Below, in pieces: positions 1 through 12,726 of a stretch of DNA of 64,000 nucleotides. The position numbers were made by a program, and so were the translations under genes. A model generated the notes under the pieces. It had not been told where the DNA came from. It worked only from the letters and a program-made list of their open reading frames with translations, and did no database searches. This stretch comes from Isoetes taiwanensis (lineage: Eukaryota > Streptophyta > Lycopodiopsida > Isoetales > Isoetaceae): the NCBI GenBank assembly GCA_021234155.1, contig JAJEKV010000067.1:3033279-3097278 (forward strand), read 5' to 3'. Every line of letters starts with the position of its first letter. The stretch's first letter is position 1.

Positions 1-2860
1 ATGTGATAACAAATAAGGTGCAGCAGTCCACAGAAGATGCTGAAGCAGGTGATGAATTTACAAGGTGAGTAATATACAATTGATTACAATAGATATATTC
101 TTTTGCTAATTTGTTGTTTCCTTATGCGGTTTAGTGAACCCAAATTTGAAAAAGGTTGGTTCCATTCACTCCTTATAGGGACTGTCCTCCTAAGCCTGCA
201 CCCTCTATCTTTCAAAGTGATGTTGACGAGTTCTGCTGGAAGCTGGACTTGACCTCTAAGATGGTAGATGTCTATGGGAGGTAGGCTAGCATTTCAACAT
301 ATTTATGTTATTTCATTCCCTAAGTCACTCATCTTATGTATTAATATGTATACGGATTTTGTGCGGTACCTTTGTAGCGATCTTCCATCGATTGGAAACA
401 CAAGTTTTTTCTGGTTCGATAGGACACCTTCAATTTTGTGAATTCCCTCAAGAGCGAGCGGATGCACGGAACACTAACATAAAGGAAATTTTGGATGGCA
501 TTTTGATTGCAAGATGCCAATACATATTTGTTCCAATTCGCAAGGCCCAAATGTGGCATTGGCAATACTTGTGCTTGCTGGTCGTTGAAAAGCTCTTGTC
601 CATCTATAGCTAGCCCAAGTATCTGAGATCCTCTCTCTGTCAAAGGCTATGTACCCGATGCTAAAGTGGTCAGTAAGTATGAGTTTCGTTTTTAGTTTTA
701 TGATTTGATTATTCTCATATTGCAATTTCTTATGCTTGATTTATTCTCACATTGCAATTCAAGTAGGGTTTCATAAGCTTGTGATCAATAACATGATGCT
801 CGGATCCAACGGCTTAAACCATGGTAGGAAGAACTTTGATGCTTACGTGTTTACGTCCTAAAATGCGAAACTAGTACCAGCAACCCTTGCATGTACATTG
901 TGGCTTACATGCACAAATTCATAGATGCCGTGTGGTTGATGCGACCAAACTCCATTTTTGTAAGTAGAACATGTTATTTTCCTATTAGTTATTTGTTGGT
1001 ATAGTCCTCTAATACTTGTGCACCATGCGAGATGACACCCAGTTGGTTCACTGATGCCTATGCCAAGTCACGGAGGGATCATCTAATGGAGGCATTAATT
1101 GTAGAAGGCGAGATGAATATACAAGCAGTTGTTCCTACACAGGGTAGATAGTCCCTTTGACTTGTTTGTGAATTACAGTTTTGTATGAGCCATGCTCCGA
1201 GCTTCGTTGTACTCAATAAGTAATGAAAAAATTAATTTATTTGGCTCACTTACACCTGTGCAAATAAGAATTGTGTAATTATCAATGTGTTTTCTCAATT
1301 GTGTAATCTGAAATGTAATTATAAATTGTGAATAGACTCTCAAGTGTTTTGTTCTTGTGGTGAATCATCTAATTAGGGAGAAAGCTCATTATCTTTGACT
1401 TAAATTACGTGTTGGGCAAGAGTGTGCACAAGAATGAAAATATTAACTCAAGATACCAAAAGATCGAGAAAGATGAGCTTCAATTCAATATAGGAAGCGA
1501 GGTTTTTTTTTGCCGAGGCGGGGTTAGCATCCTTTGTTTGCATTTGTAAGAGAAGGGTTTGATGTTGCCATCGGTCTTCACTCACTTCTAAAATCTTCTA
1601 CCAATTGTGGATCAAATTTGTGATGCTTTTTCCATAAAGCTGAAGTTTGTTTCTGACCCGGGGAGGCGGTGTTGGACTCGCCACACAAACACCCTCTTGA
1701 ACCTCAAAGGGGTTGTTTGTGAAGCCATTATTGTGGTATGGAAAGAGTACCCAGTACTATGGAAATCTGATTTTGATCGATGGTGAGAGATACAAATCCA
1801 CTCGAATCCGTAGGAAGCTACATATGTCCTTTCTCTTGGACACCAATATTAGGCTGGCGACGGTTTGCTTGTCATGGAGCTCATTCCATGGCTTAATGGA
1901 TTGAAAATGGCTGAAGATGGTATAGTGTATGTAAAAGAGCATCCAATGACTAATGCGGCCGAGATAGCATATCGGAGGCGGTGGAAAATATTTTCTTTTG
2001 GCAAACTATGGCAAAGAACTTGGGTGCTCTGTTTGCCTAAATTTAGTCAATATATGGAGCAAGCAATGGAGAGCTGCCGTCATGTTATTGGCCTCTCGAG
2101 TGGCCCATTGTTGGTACTGACTAAAAGCGATGTACAAATTCAAATGTTATGAATATATGTATGAAAGTTTTTGTTCATTGCACTTGAGTACTCATTTTTC
2201 TTGTCTTTCTTATTGGTACAATTATGAGTGTGTATACATAATTAAGTCAATCTTCATTTGCTTTGTAGATGAATGGTGAAACACAAAAGACTATTATGAA
2301 ACTAAGAGATAGAGTTACTGCTGCACCCGGAGGTAATAGAAACCAACACAAGCTGCAAGCACATAGGGTTGGGGACCCGATTATCGCCTCTATCTTTTCT
2401 TGTTCGGGTGTGGGAAAAGGTTGACCAAATTGAAAACTATGAGGAGCGAGCAACCACAAAATGTATATTGGCAGCAACTCACTTGTTGCACAACCCTTTG
2501 GGGAAGGCACGTGTCAGGGAAGATGAAGGCCATGTAGGATGGAAAGGTTTGCGGTGGCACGAGCTATAGAAACCGCATGGACTCTTTTGCATTAGAGGAT
2601 ATCTCTCTGACCTCTAGGCGGGATGGAAGACATGATGTAATAGTCATAAGATATCAGGCTCCCTCTTGACATTTTGAAGCTAGGCCATGAATTATGAGCC
2701 ATGCTCACTTTGAGGTGTGTTGTATTTATGTCCACAATATAAATATATGAACCATTTGTACATGAAAACACTGTCCATTTGTTATCTTTGCCATGGTGAA
2801 ACTATTTTTAATGTTTATGTAATTCAACTTTCTTATGTTCAATTCTAATCAACTTACACT
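1..2860. other. No recognisable gene; decayed non-coding or transposon-like sequence
   Basis: I see no convincing coding region here. Short open stretches exist, for example near 1865-2150 on the plus strand, but none shows a domain I recognise. A possible exon with a plausible acceptor ends near 290. The base composition is AT-rich, as in the transposon that follows. This may be the outer part of that transposon or an older insertion. Confidence 0.4.
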
Positions 2861-2877
2861 TAACAAATATCTACGGA

Positions 2878-2950
2878 ATGTACAGCGGATGTACATAAGA
2901 TGTACATAGGATGTACATATTATGTACATTGATGTACCTAATGCACTATT
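2878..2950. repeat. TGTACAT repeat cluster, left
   Basis: Five or six copies of GATGTACAT-like words occur within about 70 bp. The same word recurs at 4990-5345 and near 6370-6435, which links the three clusters to one element. Confidence 0.6.
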
Positions 2951-3109
2951 GAAGTAGTCCTTGTCATGTACAATGAAAATTTGTTGAGTTCTTATCTCTT
3001 ATATGAACAAAGTATTACAATATTTCGGAAAGTACCACGGATCGACTTAGTCCAAGTCATCTACAATTCTTTGGAAGTTGTGATAACAATGTCTCATGGA
3101 CTTCATCGG

Positions 3110-4984
3110 CAAGTGAAATGTTTGTGCCCTTGCCCCCTTGACTTGTGTTTTACTTTCTTGAATGGGATTGAACCCCAAATCACGGATTCTGCGGGTACCA
3201 AAACATTCTTAGTAGGAAGCGGTTTATACTTATTGTGGTAGCACGGGATTAGTTCATAATATTGTCCTTCAATGACACTAGTGCCCGGTGAGAGTAATCA
3301 TTTCCATAGTCATCAATTGAATCTTCTTCCAATGCATGCTTTTCCACCGGTGCACATGATAACATAGTATGAAACACCTTCCACATTTATGCAGTGCTGC
3401 AAAGACACAAATACATCACGAAACTCCTACGGTGTCATCTAAACCAGCCTCGTCTTACGCATACAAAACATCCACATCATTTTTTCAGCTTCACCACAAG
3501 AGGCAATATGATCTGTGGGCTCCAAACTTTTAGAGACCATTCTCCACAATGTTTAATGTTCTCACAATTCAACCAATTGAAGTTAATGCAAGCATCACAA
3601 AAAGCACGCGAGAGTGGTGCGCATAGCAACTTTGTTGGATCTATTTGGGTTTATAGTTGACCTGAGAATGTATCTGCGAGTACCGGGTAAAGTCTTGCAA
3701 TTGAATGCTTTTGCTTTGTTCACATCTTTTTCCAACCTCCCAAAACACCCTTTCACAATCGATTCCTTGGCCCTTAAAAGCGCACAAAGTTTGTTTACTT
3801 TTTATCCGGCATGCCATTTTGTTTTCTCTCGCGGCTCTCAAGCCACAACTTTGCTATACCAGCCTCGCCGCCATCATGTGTGCCTTTTCCATGGCGGATC
3901 AAAGAAATTCCATATCTTTCGAATTTTATTTTCAACATGGTATTCTGATTCCATACCATGCGGGTCGTGATTTGAATTGAGATGCACAACCATCCCGAAC
4001 CACACATAATGAAGGTTTATGTGTCCACCTCCATTATTCTTAAGCCACCCCAAATGTAATTTAAAACCATGTTGCACAAAATGAGTGTCATGCTTTACGT
4101 CATCACGAAACATAGAAATGCCTTTGTTTTTTTTTTAAGCCTACCTTCTATTTTCATCATTGAAATATGGACCAAAATACTAATTTGATCAGGATTCCAA
4201 TGCTCGGGATTGCACTTACGTCCACGGTTTCAATGTGTAGTTTCTGCAAAGTCAACAACGGACAACACACTATTATCAGGGAGTTTCTCAACACATCTTT
4301 TAAAGCTGTTTGCTCTGCCGATTAATCTTTGTAAAAGTTATGATCGTAAACTTAGCAAGCTGATTTTTCATGTTCTTTAACAAAGCGGATGCTTTGTCAT
4401 TACGATCAACTAATCTAAGCCTATACGGATGTACCTTTTTGGATGGCTCATTGACATATGCATATACTTGCCGGGTCCACATTTGAATTCCATCTTCCTC
4501 GTTTGGGCCGGATGTCGAATTTCTTCACTCCACATTCATCACATTAGCCTTTGATGCATTTTAGTTTATGCCATTCATCCGTCACAAATTTTCTATAAGC
4601 TGTTGACCTCCACAAGATACTAACATTATCAAAAGTCTTCTTGTTTGCTTGACATACTCCATTGTTTTCTTTGGGATGCCTGAGACCTTTGCGGCGGCAA
4701 GTGCAATTAACATGTAGGGATCTCCTCATATCATTGAAGGCCTTTGCATGCGGATCTGCTTGCTCATGTTTGACACAACAACATGTGTTTCTCTCCTTCA
4801 ATTTCCTTATGCAATCGGGTTTGGATACTCGAGGCTGTCGAAGGTGAATTTTGGTATCGGGATTACGATATACAAAGCATTGATAAAGCTCAATTTGCAA
4901 TAACAAAACCATTAAAGACCATGTTAGCAAAATGATGTCGGCAACCCGGATGCCAAAAGAGTATTGAACTATACTATTGTACAA
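3110..4984 (-). pseudogene. Transposase-like protein remains (cysteine-rich part plus GKG..HDG motif)
   Basis: Reading the minus strand leftward, a 146-residue open stretch (4984-4544) holds a cysteine/histidine cluster of the type TCCCVKHEQAD...VNCTC. A second stretch (4113-3874) reads KHDTHFVQHGFKLHLGWL, and a third (4007-3795) contains HGKGTHDGGEAGIAKLW. I recall this order, a Cys-rich domain, then an F-VQH-F-LHW-like segment, then GKG-x-HDG-x-GA, from an abundant and poorly named transposon-borne protein family of non-seed plants and algae. That family match is from memory. The frames are broken several times, so this is a pseudogene. Coding remains to 3400 and perhaps 3110 are weaker. 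Confidence 0.45.
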
Positions 4985-4989
4985 TTAAT

Positions 4990-5345
4990 GTATGGTCTAT
5001 GTACATAAAATGTCCATCCAGCAGTTCCAGCGATGCATTCTTGTACATCTAATGTACATCATGTACATCGGTACATCTAATGTACGATAGCAGTTCGATC
5101 ATTCTTGTACATCCAATGTACATCAATGTACATCAATGTACATCGGTGTACATCTAATTAATGTTCCAATATTAGTACATCACATTAATGTTACAATATT
5201 AGTACAACTAATGTACATATGTCAGTTGTTTGGCTTCATTACGAAAAGTACACTAAAGCGTAAAATGATGTAATTTTGATATTCAAGTACATGTAAATGC
5301 AATTTTGCATGGACATGTAAATGGATGTACATCTAAAAGTACCTA
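4990..5345. repeat. TGTACAT repeat cluster, internal
   Basis: This is a dense run of GTACATC/TGTACAT words (for example 5041-5155) separating the two coding parts of the transposon. It may be an intron that expanded as a minisatellite, or the subterminal repeat of a second nested copy. Confidence 0.6.
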
Positions 5346-5672
5346 ATAGCACATCAGCGCAAGATTTACGCTCTTGTGTAAACAATGTATAAATGTAAAC
5401 AAAGTAAAATGCAATACATTTCATGAAAACCATGTGTATTCATTAACGGGTCCTTTCGAACAGAACTAGAATGTCGGAAGAAAGTCATGAAAGAATTTTG
5501 GAAGAAAACATAATCTCAAAACTGAATTGATTCAATTACAAGAGCAAACTGTGAGATATCAAGGTATTGTATTGCTTGTGTTCTCCTCTTCATGACATCT
5601 CTAACCTTTGGTGAAACTTTGGTATTGTCAAGCCAAAATTCCACGAATCGACATTTGATTGAATCATCGATT

Positions 5673-6179
5673 CTATTTGATCTTGGCATCCTTCACCTTA
5701 AAGCCCATACATTTGCTCCACTTAATGACATTATCTTCCTTCTTTGCTGCGGCTTTGAATAAATTTCTTGGCTGTATCTTTAGCAATTTTGAAGAAACAT
5801 TCTTGTTTATATCTCCTTTTTTTCCAACAATCATTGATAACAGTGAATGTTTTGCAGCCAATTTATCTTTGCTATTAGCAGACTTTACTTCTTGAAGCCC
5901 ATCTTTCAAGTTTCTGATCATTGATTTCATAACAATAACTTCGGAAGGATTTCCAATTACAGGTTCGAAAACAGGAAAAAGCCTGTCATCTTGCAACAAA
6001 CGATCACAAAAAACTAATCTTTGATCTGGACGAAGCGTTTGCCAGCAACTGAGGATGCAATCTACCGACCTGTCAACACGCTGCTTTATTTGTTTTGTGG
6101 CATAACACTGGCCAATGTCGGCATACTTACGCTTAGAACCATCACTTCCATTGGAATTCTCACCCTCCTGTAGATTCAA
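5673..6179 (-). CDS. Transposon-encoded ORF, 168 residues, unknown function
   Basis: This intact open frame starts MNLQEGENSNGSDGSKRKYA, has a basic and charged N-terminus and a helical body, and contains the segment HSLLSMIVGKKGDINKN. I recall similar proteins upstream of the Cys-rich transposase-like ORF in related plant elements, where they may form its N-terminal part. Here it lies upstream, in minus orientation, of the remains at 4984-3110, with the TGTACAT cluster between. It has no catalytic motif that I can see. It could be the first exon of one transposase gene. Confidence 0.45.
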   Translation of the reverse strand: MNLQEGENSNGSDGSKRKYADIGQCYATKQIKQRVDRSVDCILSCWQTLRPDQRLVFCDRLLQDDRLFPVFEPVIGNPSEVIVMKSMIRNLKDGLQEVKSANSKDKLAAKHSLLSMIVGKKGDINKNVSSKLLKIQPRNLFKAAAKKEDNVIKWSKCMGFKVKDAKIK

Positions 6180-6364
6180 TTGGCATGTGTTTGCTTCTGG
6201 AATTCGTTCGGTGTTCGTCCTGTGAAAGGGGGGAATTTCGGAAAGGGAGGGACGGATCCATTCGAATTGGTTCGGTGGTTCGGTGGTTAACCAAAATTTC
6301 GGGGAATGTCAGGGATGATCTTGCAATCATTGCATATCTGACACAAAACGACAAACCATAGTAT

Positions 6365-6440
6365 CTTGATGTACATCTAAAATGTACCCCAAAAAAGCAC
6401 AAATTCGTCCTTCAATTCAGTACGATGTACGTACACCCTT
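6365..6440. repeat. TGTACAT words, right flank
   Basis: The words GATGTACATC, AATGTACC and GATGTACGTACACC occur just before the GC-rich array begins. They match the two other clusters and probably mark the right side of the transposon. Confidence 0.45.
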
Positions 6441-6448
6441 TCGTGCTT

Positions 6449-9400
6449 TTACCCCATGGATGGCATAATTAACTTGTAATGAACTGAATTCGGGGCAAGC
6501 AACTTAGGGAGTTTAGGGTCCCGACTCAAGGCGTCAATACCCCCACTCCATGTCAAGACCGGGCAAGGTCCCGACCAAATCGACAAGGAGGGCCTCGGAA
6601 ACGTAAACCACGTGACTTGCCGGATTCTAGAAGGGTTTTGTTTTGGGGGCGAAGTTTTGGTCTTCGGGCCTGAGAACTTGGTCCCAGGGGGCAATGTCGG
6701 CGTTTCGAGTCCATTGGCGAGGCCAAATCGCGATTCCGGAGGGAGGTCGCCCGTCCGATCCCAGGGCCTTGGGGAGAGGAAATTCGAGGGCAAGCGGCTT
6801 AGGGGGATTTTAGGGTCCGTGCTCGGCGTCCAACACCCCCACTCCCACGTCAAGTCACGTCGCAAGGTCCGCCCAAATCGACAAGAAGAGGGCCTCCAAA
6901 GCGTAAACAACGTGGGTTGCGGGTTCTAGAAGGGTTTTGCGTTTTGGGGGGTGATGTCCATTGCACTTGGGACCCGGCGAGAAGCTGCAGCCGAATACGG
7001 AGCAAGGGAAGGCGGCGGGGGAGTTTGGGCATGTCCTCCTCGATGTGGCAAGTAGAAGTCGGGGCTTTTGCAGTGGCAAGACATTCATAAATTCGCAATT
7101 AATGCATTGTACGAAAATAAATTCTGATTTTTTTTGCCGGCTGGATTCCTAATCCATCTCCAGCACACAGCCCAATTTTGAAATTTTTGGAGAAGGTCTA
7201 GGTCAAAGGATTAGCATTAGAGCGGTCGGGGGCAGCCCGCTGCGGCAACAGCCGGTGGCACCCTTCCCCAAGTCAAACGAGGCCAGGACCTTGCGGGGAT
7301 CCCTCACAAGAGGGGAGAGTCCAGGACCCCAAGAGGCGAGATCCAAAAAGTTCCCGAGGCAGCCCTTCTGGCGGCAGCTCCCCGGGCCGTGACGCTAATG
7401 ACCACCCTCCCGAGCCCTGGTTCCCCCTATCCGGCCCGTTGGATCCTCTCGATTCAGGCCCCTCTTGGGGAAGGCCAAAGATTCCAGATCGGTTAGGAGA
7501 ACTTGTCAAACCGCGGGGCATCCCCGAGGTCTACTTTGTAGAAACCATGATGTCTTGTCGTTAGACACCGGGAGGCTCGAGGAATGGCAAATCGACCCAT
7601 AAATCGTCCTGAATGGCGAAATTACCTAGGAGCAAGTTACAAGGTCGGTTTTGTAAAAGAAGAACACTCACGCCCTCCCGACATTATCCCGCATTCACAT
7701 CCTAGGCCAATTGACTACGAAAGTGTGATGGAAGTGAGCTACTTTGGCGCTTCTTGGAGGTCGGTGGTCTTCCGCCGCGGGAACTTGGTCCCTGGGGCAA
7801 TGTCGACGTTCTCGAGTCCATTGGCAGAGCCAAATCGCTGATGGGAGAGGGGAGGTCGGCCCCGGTCCCTGTGGCCTTGGGAGAGGAAATTCCGAGGGGC
7901 AAGTAGCTTAGGGGGGATTTTAGGGTCCGTGCTCAAGGCCAACACCCCACTCCACGTCAAGTCCACGCGCAAGGTCCCGCTTCGAATCGACAAGGAGGGC
8001 CTCCAAACGCGTAAACCCTCGTGGGTTGCCGAGGTTCTAGAAGGGTTTGTGTTTTGGGGGCAGACTTGGTCTGTTGCACTTGGGACTGGGCAGAAGCTGC
8101 AGCCGGTGAATCTGGAGCAGGGGAAGGCGGACGGAGCGTAGTTTGGGCCATCCTCCTCCCGATGTGGCAAGTAGAAGTCGGGGCTTTGCGATGGCAAGAC
8201 ATTCATAAATTCATAATTAATGCATTGTCACGAAAATAAATTCTGATTTTTGAAATTTGGATTCTAATCCATCTCCAAGACCCAATTTTGAAATTTTGAG
8301 GAGAAGGTCTAGGTCAAAGGGTTAGCATTAGAACGGTCGGAGGCGTTCTGCGGGGGGGCAACCGCGGCTGGCACCCTTCCCCAAGTCAAGCGAGGCCCGG
8401 GACCTTGCGGGGATCCCTCACAAGAGGGGAGAGTCCAGGACCCCAAGAGGCGGGATCCAAAAAGTTCCAGGCAGCCCTTCGGGTGGCTCCTGGGCCGACG
8501 CCTAATGACCACCCTTCCCAAGCCCGGTTCCCCTATCCGGCCGTTGATCCTCCCTCGATTGGGGGCCCCTCTTGGGGAAGGCCCAAAAGATTCCAGACGG
8601 TCCCGGAGAACTTGTCAAACCACGGGCGCCCGAGGTGGCGACCTTTAGAAACCTTGTTGTCTTGTCGTTTGGGCACTGGGAGGGATGGGAATGGCAAATC
8701 GACCTTGCTAAATCGTCCGAATGGCGAAATTACCCTAGGGAGCAAGTTACAAGGTGGGTTTTGCAAAAGAAAAAACACTTCACGCCACCCACGGCAAGAT
8801 CCCCGCATCCACATCCTAGGCCATAATCGACTACGAGTGTGATGGAAGTGAGCTACTTTGGCTTCTTGGAGGTCGTGCGGGTCTTCCTCGGCCACCTAAA
8901 CTTGGTCACCGTGGCAATGTCGACGTTCTCGAGTCCGTCCATTGGCGAGCCAAATCGCGATTCGGAGGGAGGTCGCCGGTCCGTCCCCGTGGCCTTGGGA
9001 GAGGGAAATTGGGGCAAGTAGCCTGGGGATTTTAGGGTCCAGATGCTGCAAGGCCAACACCCCCACTCCACGCCAAGTCACGGCGCAAGGTCCCCTAGAA
9101 TCGACAAGGAGAGGGCCTCCAAAACGTAAACCCGTGGGTTGCCGTGTTCCTAGAAGGGTTTGGCGCTTTGGGGCCGAGACTTGGGTCTGCTGCACTTGGG
9201 ACTGGCAGAAGCTGCAGCCGGAGAATACGGAGCAAGGGGAACTGATGAGCGGAGCCGAAGTTTGGGCCTGTCCTCCTCCCGATGTGGCAAGTAGAAGTCG
9301 GGTGCGCTTTTGCGGTGGCAAGACATTCATAAATTCGGCAATTAATGCATTGTACTAAAATAAATTCTGATTTTTGCCATTTGGATTCCTAATCCATCTC

Positions 9401-11490
9401 CAAAGACGACCCAATTTTCAAATTTTCTGAGAAGGTCTAGGTCAAAGGGTTAGCAGATAGAAGGCGGTCGGGCAGCCCGTTGTGTGGCAACCGAAATGGG
9501 CACCCTTCCCAAGTCAAAACGAGGCCGGGGACCTTGCGGGGATCCCTCACAAGAGGGGGGAGAGTGGGACCCCAAGAGGCGGGATCCAAAAAGTTCCCGA
9601 GGCAGACCCTTCCTCGGCGGCGCCCCTGGGGTCGGTGACGCTAATGACCACCCTCGAGAGCCGGTTCCCCTATCCGACCGTTGGATCCTCCGTTCGGGGG
9701 GCCCCTCCCGGAAGGCCCAAAAGATTCCAGATCGGGTCCAGAGAACTTGTCAAACCGCTGGGCGCCCCGGGAGGCTCGGCCTTGTAGAAACCAAGAGTGT
9801 CTTGTCGTTTCGCACCGGGAGGCTCCGAATCGGCAAATCGACCACCGCCAAATCGTCGAGGAATGGCTAAATTACCCTAGGGAGCAAGTTACAAGGTGGG
9901 TTTTGCAAAAGAAAGAAACACTCACGCCCTCCACGACAAAAGATCCTCGCATCCACATCCTAGGCCAATTGACTACGAAAGTGTGATGGAAGTGAGCTAC
10001 TTTGGCGCTTCTTGAGGTCGGGTGGTCTGCCAGCCTGGAACTTGGTCCCTGTGGCAATGTCGACGTTTCGAGTCCATTGGCAGAGCCAAATCGCGATTCC
10101 GGGAGAGGGAGGTGCTCGTCCGTCCCCGTGGCCTTGGGAGAGGAAATCAGGGGGGGGCAAGCGACTTAGGGGATTTTAGGGTCCGGCCCGGGCCTCGGCA
10201 TCAACACCCCCACTCCACGTCAAGTCGGCGCAAGGTCCCTAGAATCGACAGGGAGAGTGCCTCCAAAACGTAAACCATGTGGGTTGTCAGGTTCTAGAAG
10301 GGTTTGCATTTTGGGGGCCGAGACTTGATTTTTGGGACTGGGCCGAGAGTTTTGCAGTAGAGAATACTGGACAAAGGGAACTGGACGGGCCGGAGTTTGG
10401 GGCCGCCCCTCCTCCGATGTGGCAAGTAGAAGTCGGGGGGCGCTTTTGCAGGGCAAGACATTCATAAATTCACAATTAATGCATTGTACGAAAATAAATT
10501 CTGATTTTTTGCTGACGTGACATCTCACAATAAAATCCTAAAGTACTAGGGCCTGGACTATGAAGTCGGTGTAGGCTGTGAAGAATCCGAGGAGGTCGGG
10601 TGGTCTTCTGGCCACGGAACTTAGTCCCCAGGGCAATGTCGACGTTCTGAGTCCATTGGCTTGTGATGATGGTTGTGTTTCAGTATCAAGGCGTATGGAT
10701 AGAGAGAATGCCCTGTTCTCAATTGGCTCCCTAAAGCTATTTGACATGGATGGCATAACTAACTTGTAATGAACTGGTTTTGTTTCTCAGAAACAATTGT
10801 ACCTTGATGAAAGATTGCTTCATAATTTCCAAGTGGAAATTTTTTTAATGGTCCGCACTTCCTTGTTGCCCCCCTGGTCAAAGACTCGCCTTTTTTCGAT
10901 GCACACTCTTTTAGTTATGCATTTTATTGCATTTATGGTTCATAAATTCGTAGTTAATGCATGGCATGGAATTAAATTATGGTTTTTGGTCAGCTGGCTT
11001 CCATGGTCATCACCAGCATACAGGAAAATTTCCAAAATTTTCGGATAAGGTCCAGACCCGAGCGTTGGGGTTAGAACGGTCCGGGCAGCCCGTTGTTGGG
11101 CAAGCATGACTGGCACCCTTCCCCAAGTCAAACAAGGCAAGGACTTTGAATGGCCACCTCAGTAGAGGGGAGAGTCCCGTCCCCAGGAGACGGACCCCAA
11201 AAACGTTCTCGGTGACTGTCTGCACCGCCCCAGGGGAGGGTATGCTAATGAACACCCCTCCGGCTCAGTTCCCCTATATATCCGCCAGTTGAATCCTCCG
11301 TTCAAGGATCCAGCTCGAAAGCAAGACCAAAAAATCCAAGATCGGTCGGGAGAACCCGGCGTCTGGGCGCACCGCCCCGTGGCAGCGATCGACTTCGCTC
11401 ATACAATTTTCGCTGGTAGTAATAGAATCCGGAATGTGATTATTTGCATGCATGCCTCGGGGTATTCAAATAAGCCTAGGGACAAACTTT
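6449..11490. repeat. GC-rich tandem array, unit about 1.12 kb, about four to five units
   Basis: The landmark GACATTCATAAATTC occurs at 7080, 8198, 9322 and 10457, giving periods of 1118, 1124 and 1135 bp. A diverged copy of the same landmark and its following sequence lies near 10935-11400. Each unit also repeats a block with GGGGATCCCTCACAAGAGGGG and a block with AAGTTACAAGG. The sequence ATGGCAT-A-TAACTTGTAATGAACT occurs near 6460 and again near 10750, so both edges share a flank. Many ORFs of 60-160 codons open in this array on both strands. They are not conserved in frame between units, so I treat them as chance. No rRNA or other gene was recognised; this looks like a satellite or an amplified non-coding block. 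Confidence 0.8.
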
Positions 11491-11784
11491 AATGAGCATC
11501 ACATTAAAAAAGATGCAAAAAATAACGTCGCTATAACAAAAATCGTCGGAGGGGCGTGCATGCGGCGTAAAAACCGTGATTATCTGGATTTGAAATAACG
11601 TCGCATGCGACGCTCTGTAATTTTTTGAACCCGCGGGCGGCCGGCTTTTCCGGAACTTCTTTTTGCCCTATTTTCTTCGAGCTTTTTGGGCGATCTGCGG
11701 CGCTACTACCCTGATCGACCTGCAAGCAACTATTCTAAGGTTAGTATATCATATTTTTTAGATTGAATAGGTTTTTTGGATTGA

Positions 11785-12600
11785 ATGGTGCATGCCCAAC
11801 CTTCCTCTTTTTTTGGTTTCCTTTCCTTCCTCTTCTTCTTTGTTCTTGATTTTTTTTCTTCCCATTCTTCCATGCCTCATTCATTCTTCCTCCTTCTTTC
11901 TTCCTCATTCTTCATTTCTTCCTCATTCTTCCTCATGCTTCATTTCTTCCTCCTTCTTCCGTGCTTCATTCTTTCCTCATTCTTTCTTCCCATATTTCTT
12001 CTTTCCTCATTTCTTTCTCATCTTTCTCATTCTTTCTTCCTCATTCTTTCTCATTTCTTTCTTCCTCATGCTTTCTCTTCTTTATTCCTCACTCTTTTTA
12101 TTCTTCCTCATTCTTTCTCATTTCTTGCTTTCTCATTTCTTTCTCATGCTTTCTCATTTCTTTCTCATGCTTTCTCATTTCTTTCTCATTTCCATTCTTT
12201 CTCATGCTTTCTCATTCCTCATTCTTTCTCCTCCCTTCCCTCATTTCTTTCTTCTCTTCCCTTCCTTATTCTTCATTCTTTTTAATTTCATTTCTTCATT
12301 CTTCATTTGTTTCTTATTCTTCACATTTCTTCCTCACTTTCCATTCGATCCTTTTCTTTCCCTTCCCTTATTTCTTCCTTCCATTCTATTCCCTTCCCTT
12401 CTCTTATTTCCTCTTATTTTTCTTCATTCTTTCTTGTTTCTTCTCTTATTTCTTCTCTATTCTATCCTTATTTCTTCCCTTCTATTCTCTTATTTCTTTC
12501 TCTTGTTTTATTTCTATCTCTTGTTTTCTATCCCCCTTTTTTTTCCTTTCTTTCTTCTTGATCTTTTTCTTCTTTGTTCTTATTCTTCTAATGCTTTGTT
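11785..12600. repeat. Long polypyrimidine tract (TTC/TCTT-rich, plus strand)
   Basis: For about 800 bp the plus strand is almost only C and T with scattered A, built from TTCTTCCTCATTC-like words. All three plus-strand frames therefore stay open and translate into Phe/Ser/Leu-rich strings, which are not genes. Mirror-symmetric purine/pyrimidine tracts of this kind can form triplex DNA. Confidence 0.85.
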
Positions 12601-12726
12601 ACTTACATTTGACTTTCTATTACGATTTGGACCCGACGGGATCTTGTACACGCGTCCTTCTTTTGGTAAGTAGTTGATCGCACTTGCATTTTATTTTTAT
12701 AGTTTTAAGTAGGTTAAAAATTGATG

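Larger units (their letters stand above)
2870..6440 (-). mobile_element. Decayed DNA transposon with TGTACAT-rich flanks
   Basis: Clusters of the heptamer TGTACAT lie at 2878-2950, 4990-5345 and 6365-6435. Between them are minus-strand coding remains: a first ORF (6179 to 5673), then a cysteine-rich segment and a GKG-motif segment (4984 to about 3110). Motif clusters of this kind flank coding regions in many plant DNA transposons, where they act as subterminal transposase-binding repeats. The exact ends and any target duplication could not be fixed, so the boundaries are approximate. Confidence 0.45.

Noticed and set aside
2878-5345. CRISPR-like array from regular TGTACAT words
   Set aside because: Words are short, spacing is irregular, and there are no unique spacers; this is a plant genome.
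6449-10530. Many overlapping ORFs of 60-155 codons on both strands in the GC-rich array
   Set aside because: Stops are rare in GC-rich DNA, and the frames and sequences are not conserved between the repeat units.
11785-12677. Three overlapping Phe/Ser/Leu-rich ORFs up to 293 codons
   Set aside because: They arise because a CT-only strand cannot make stop codons; there is no domain or codon pattern.
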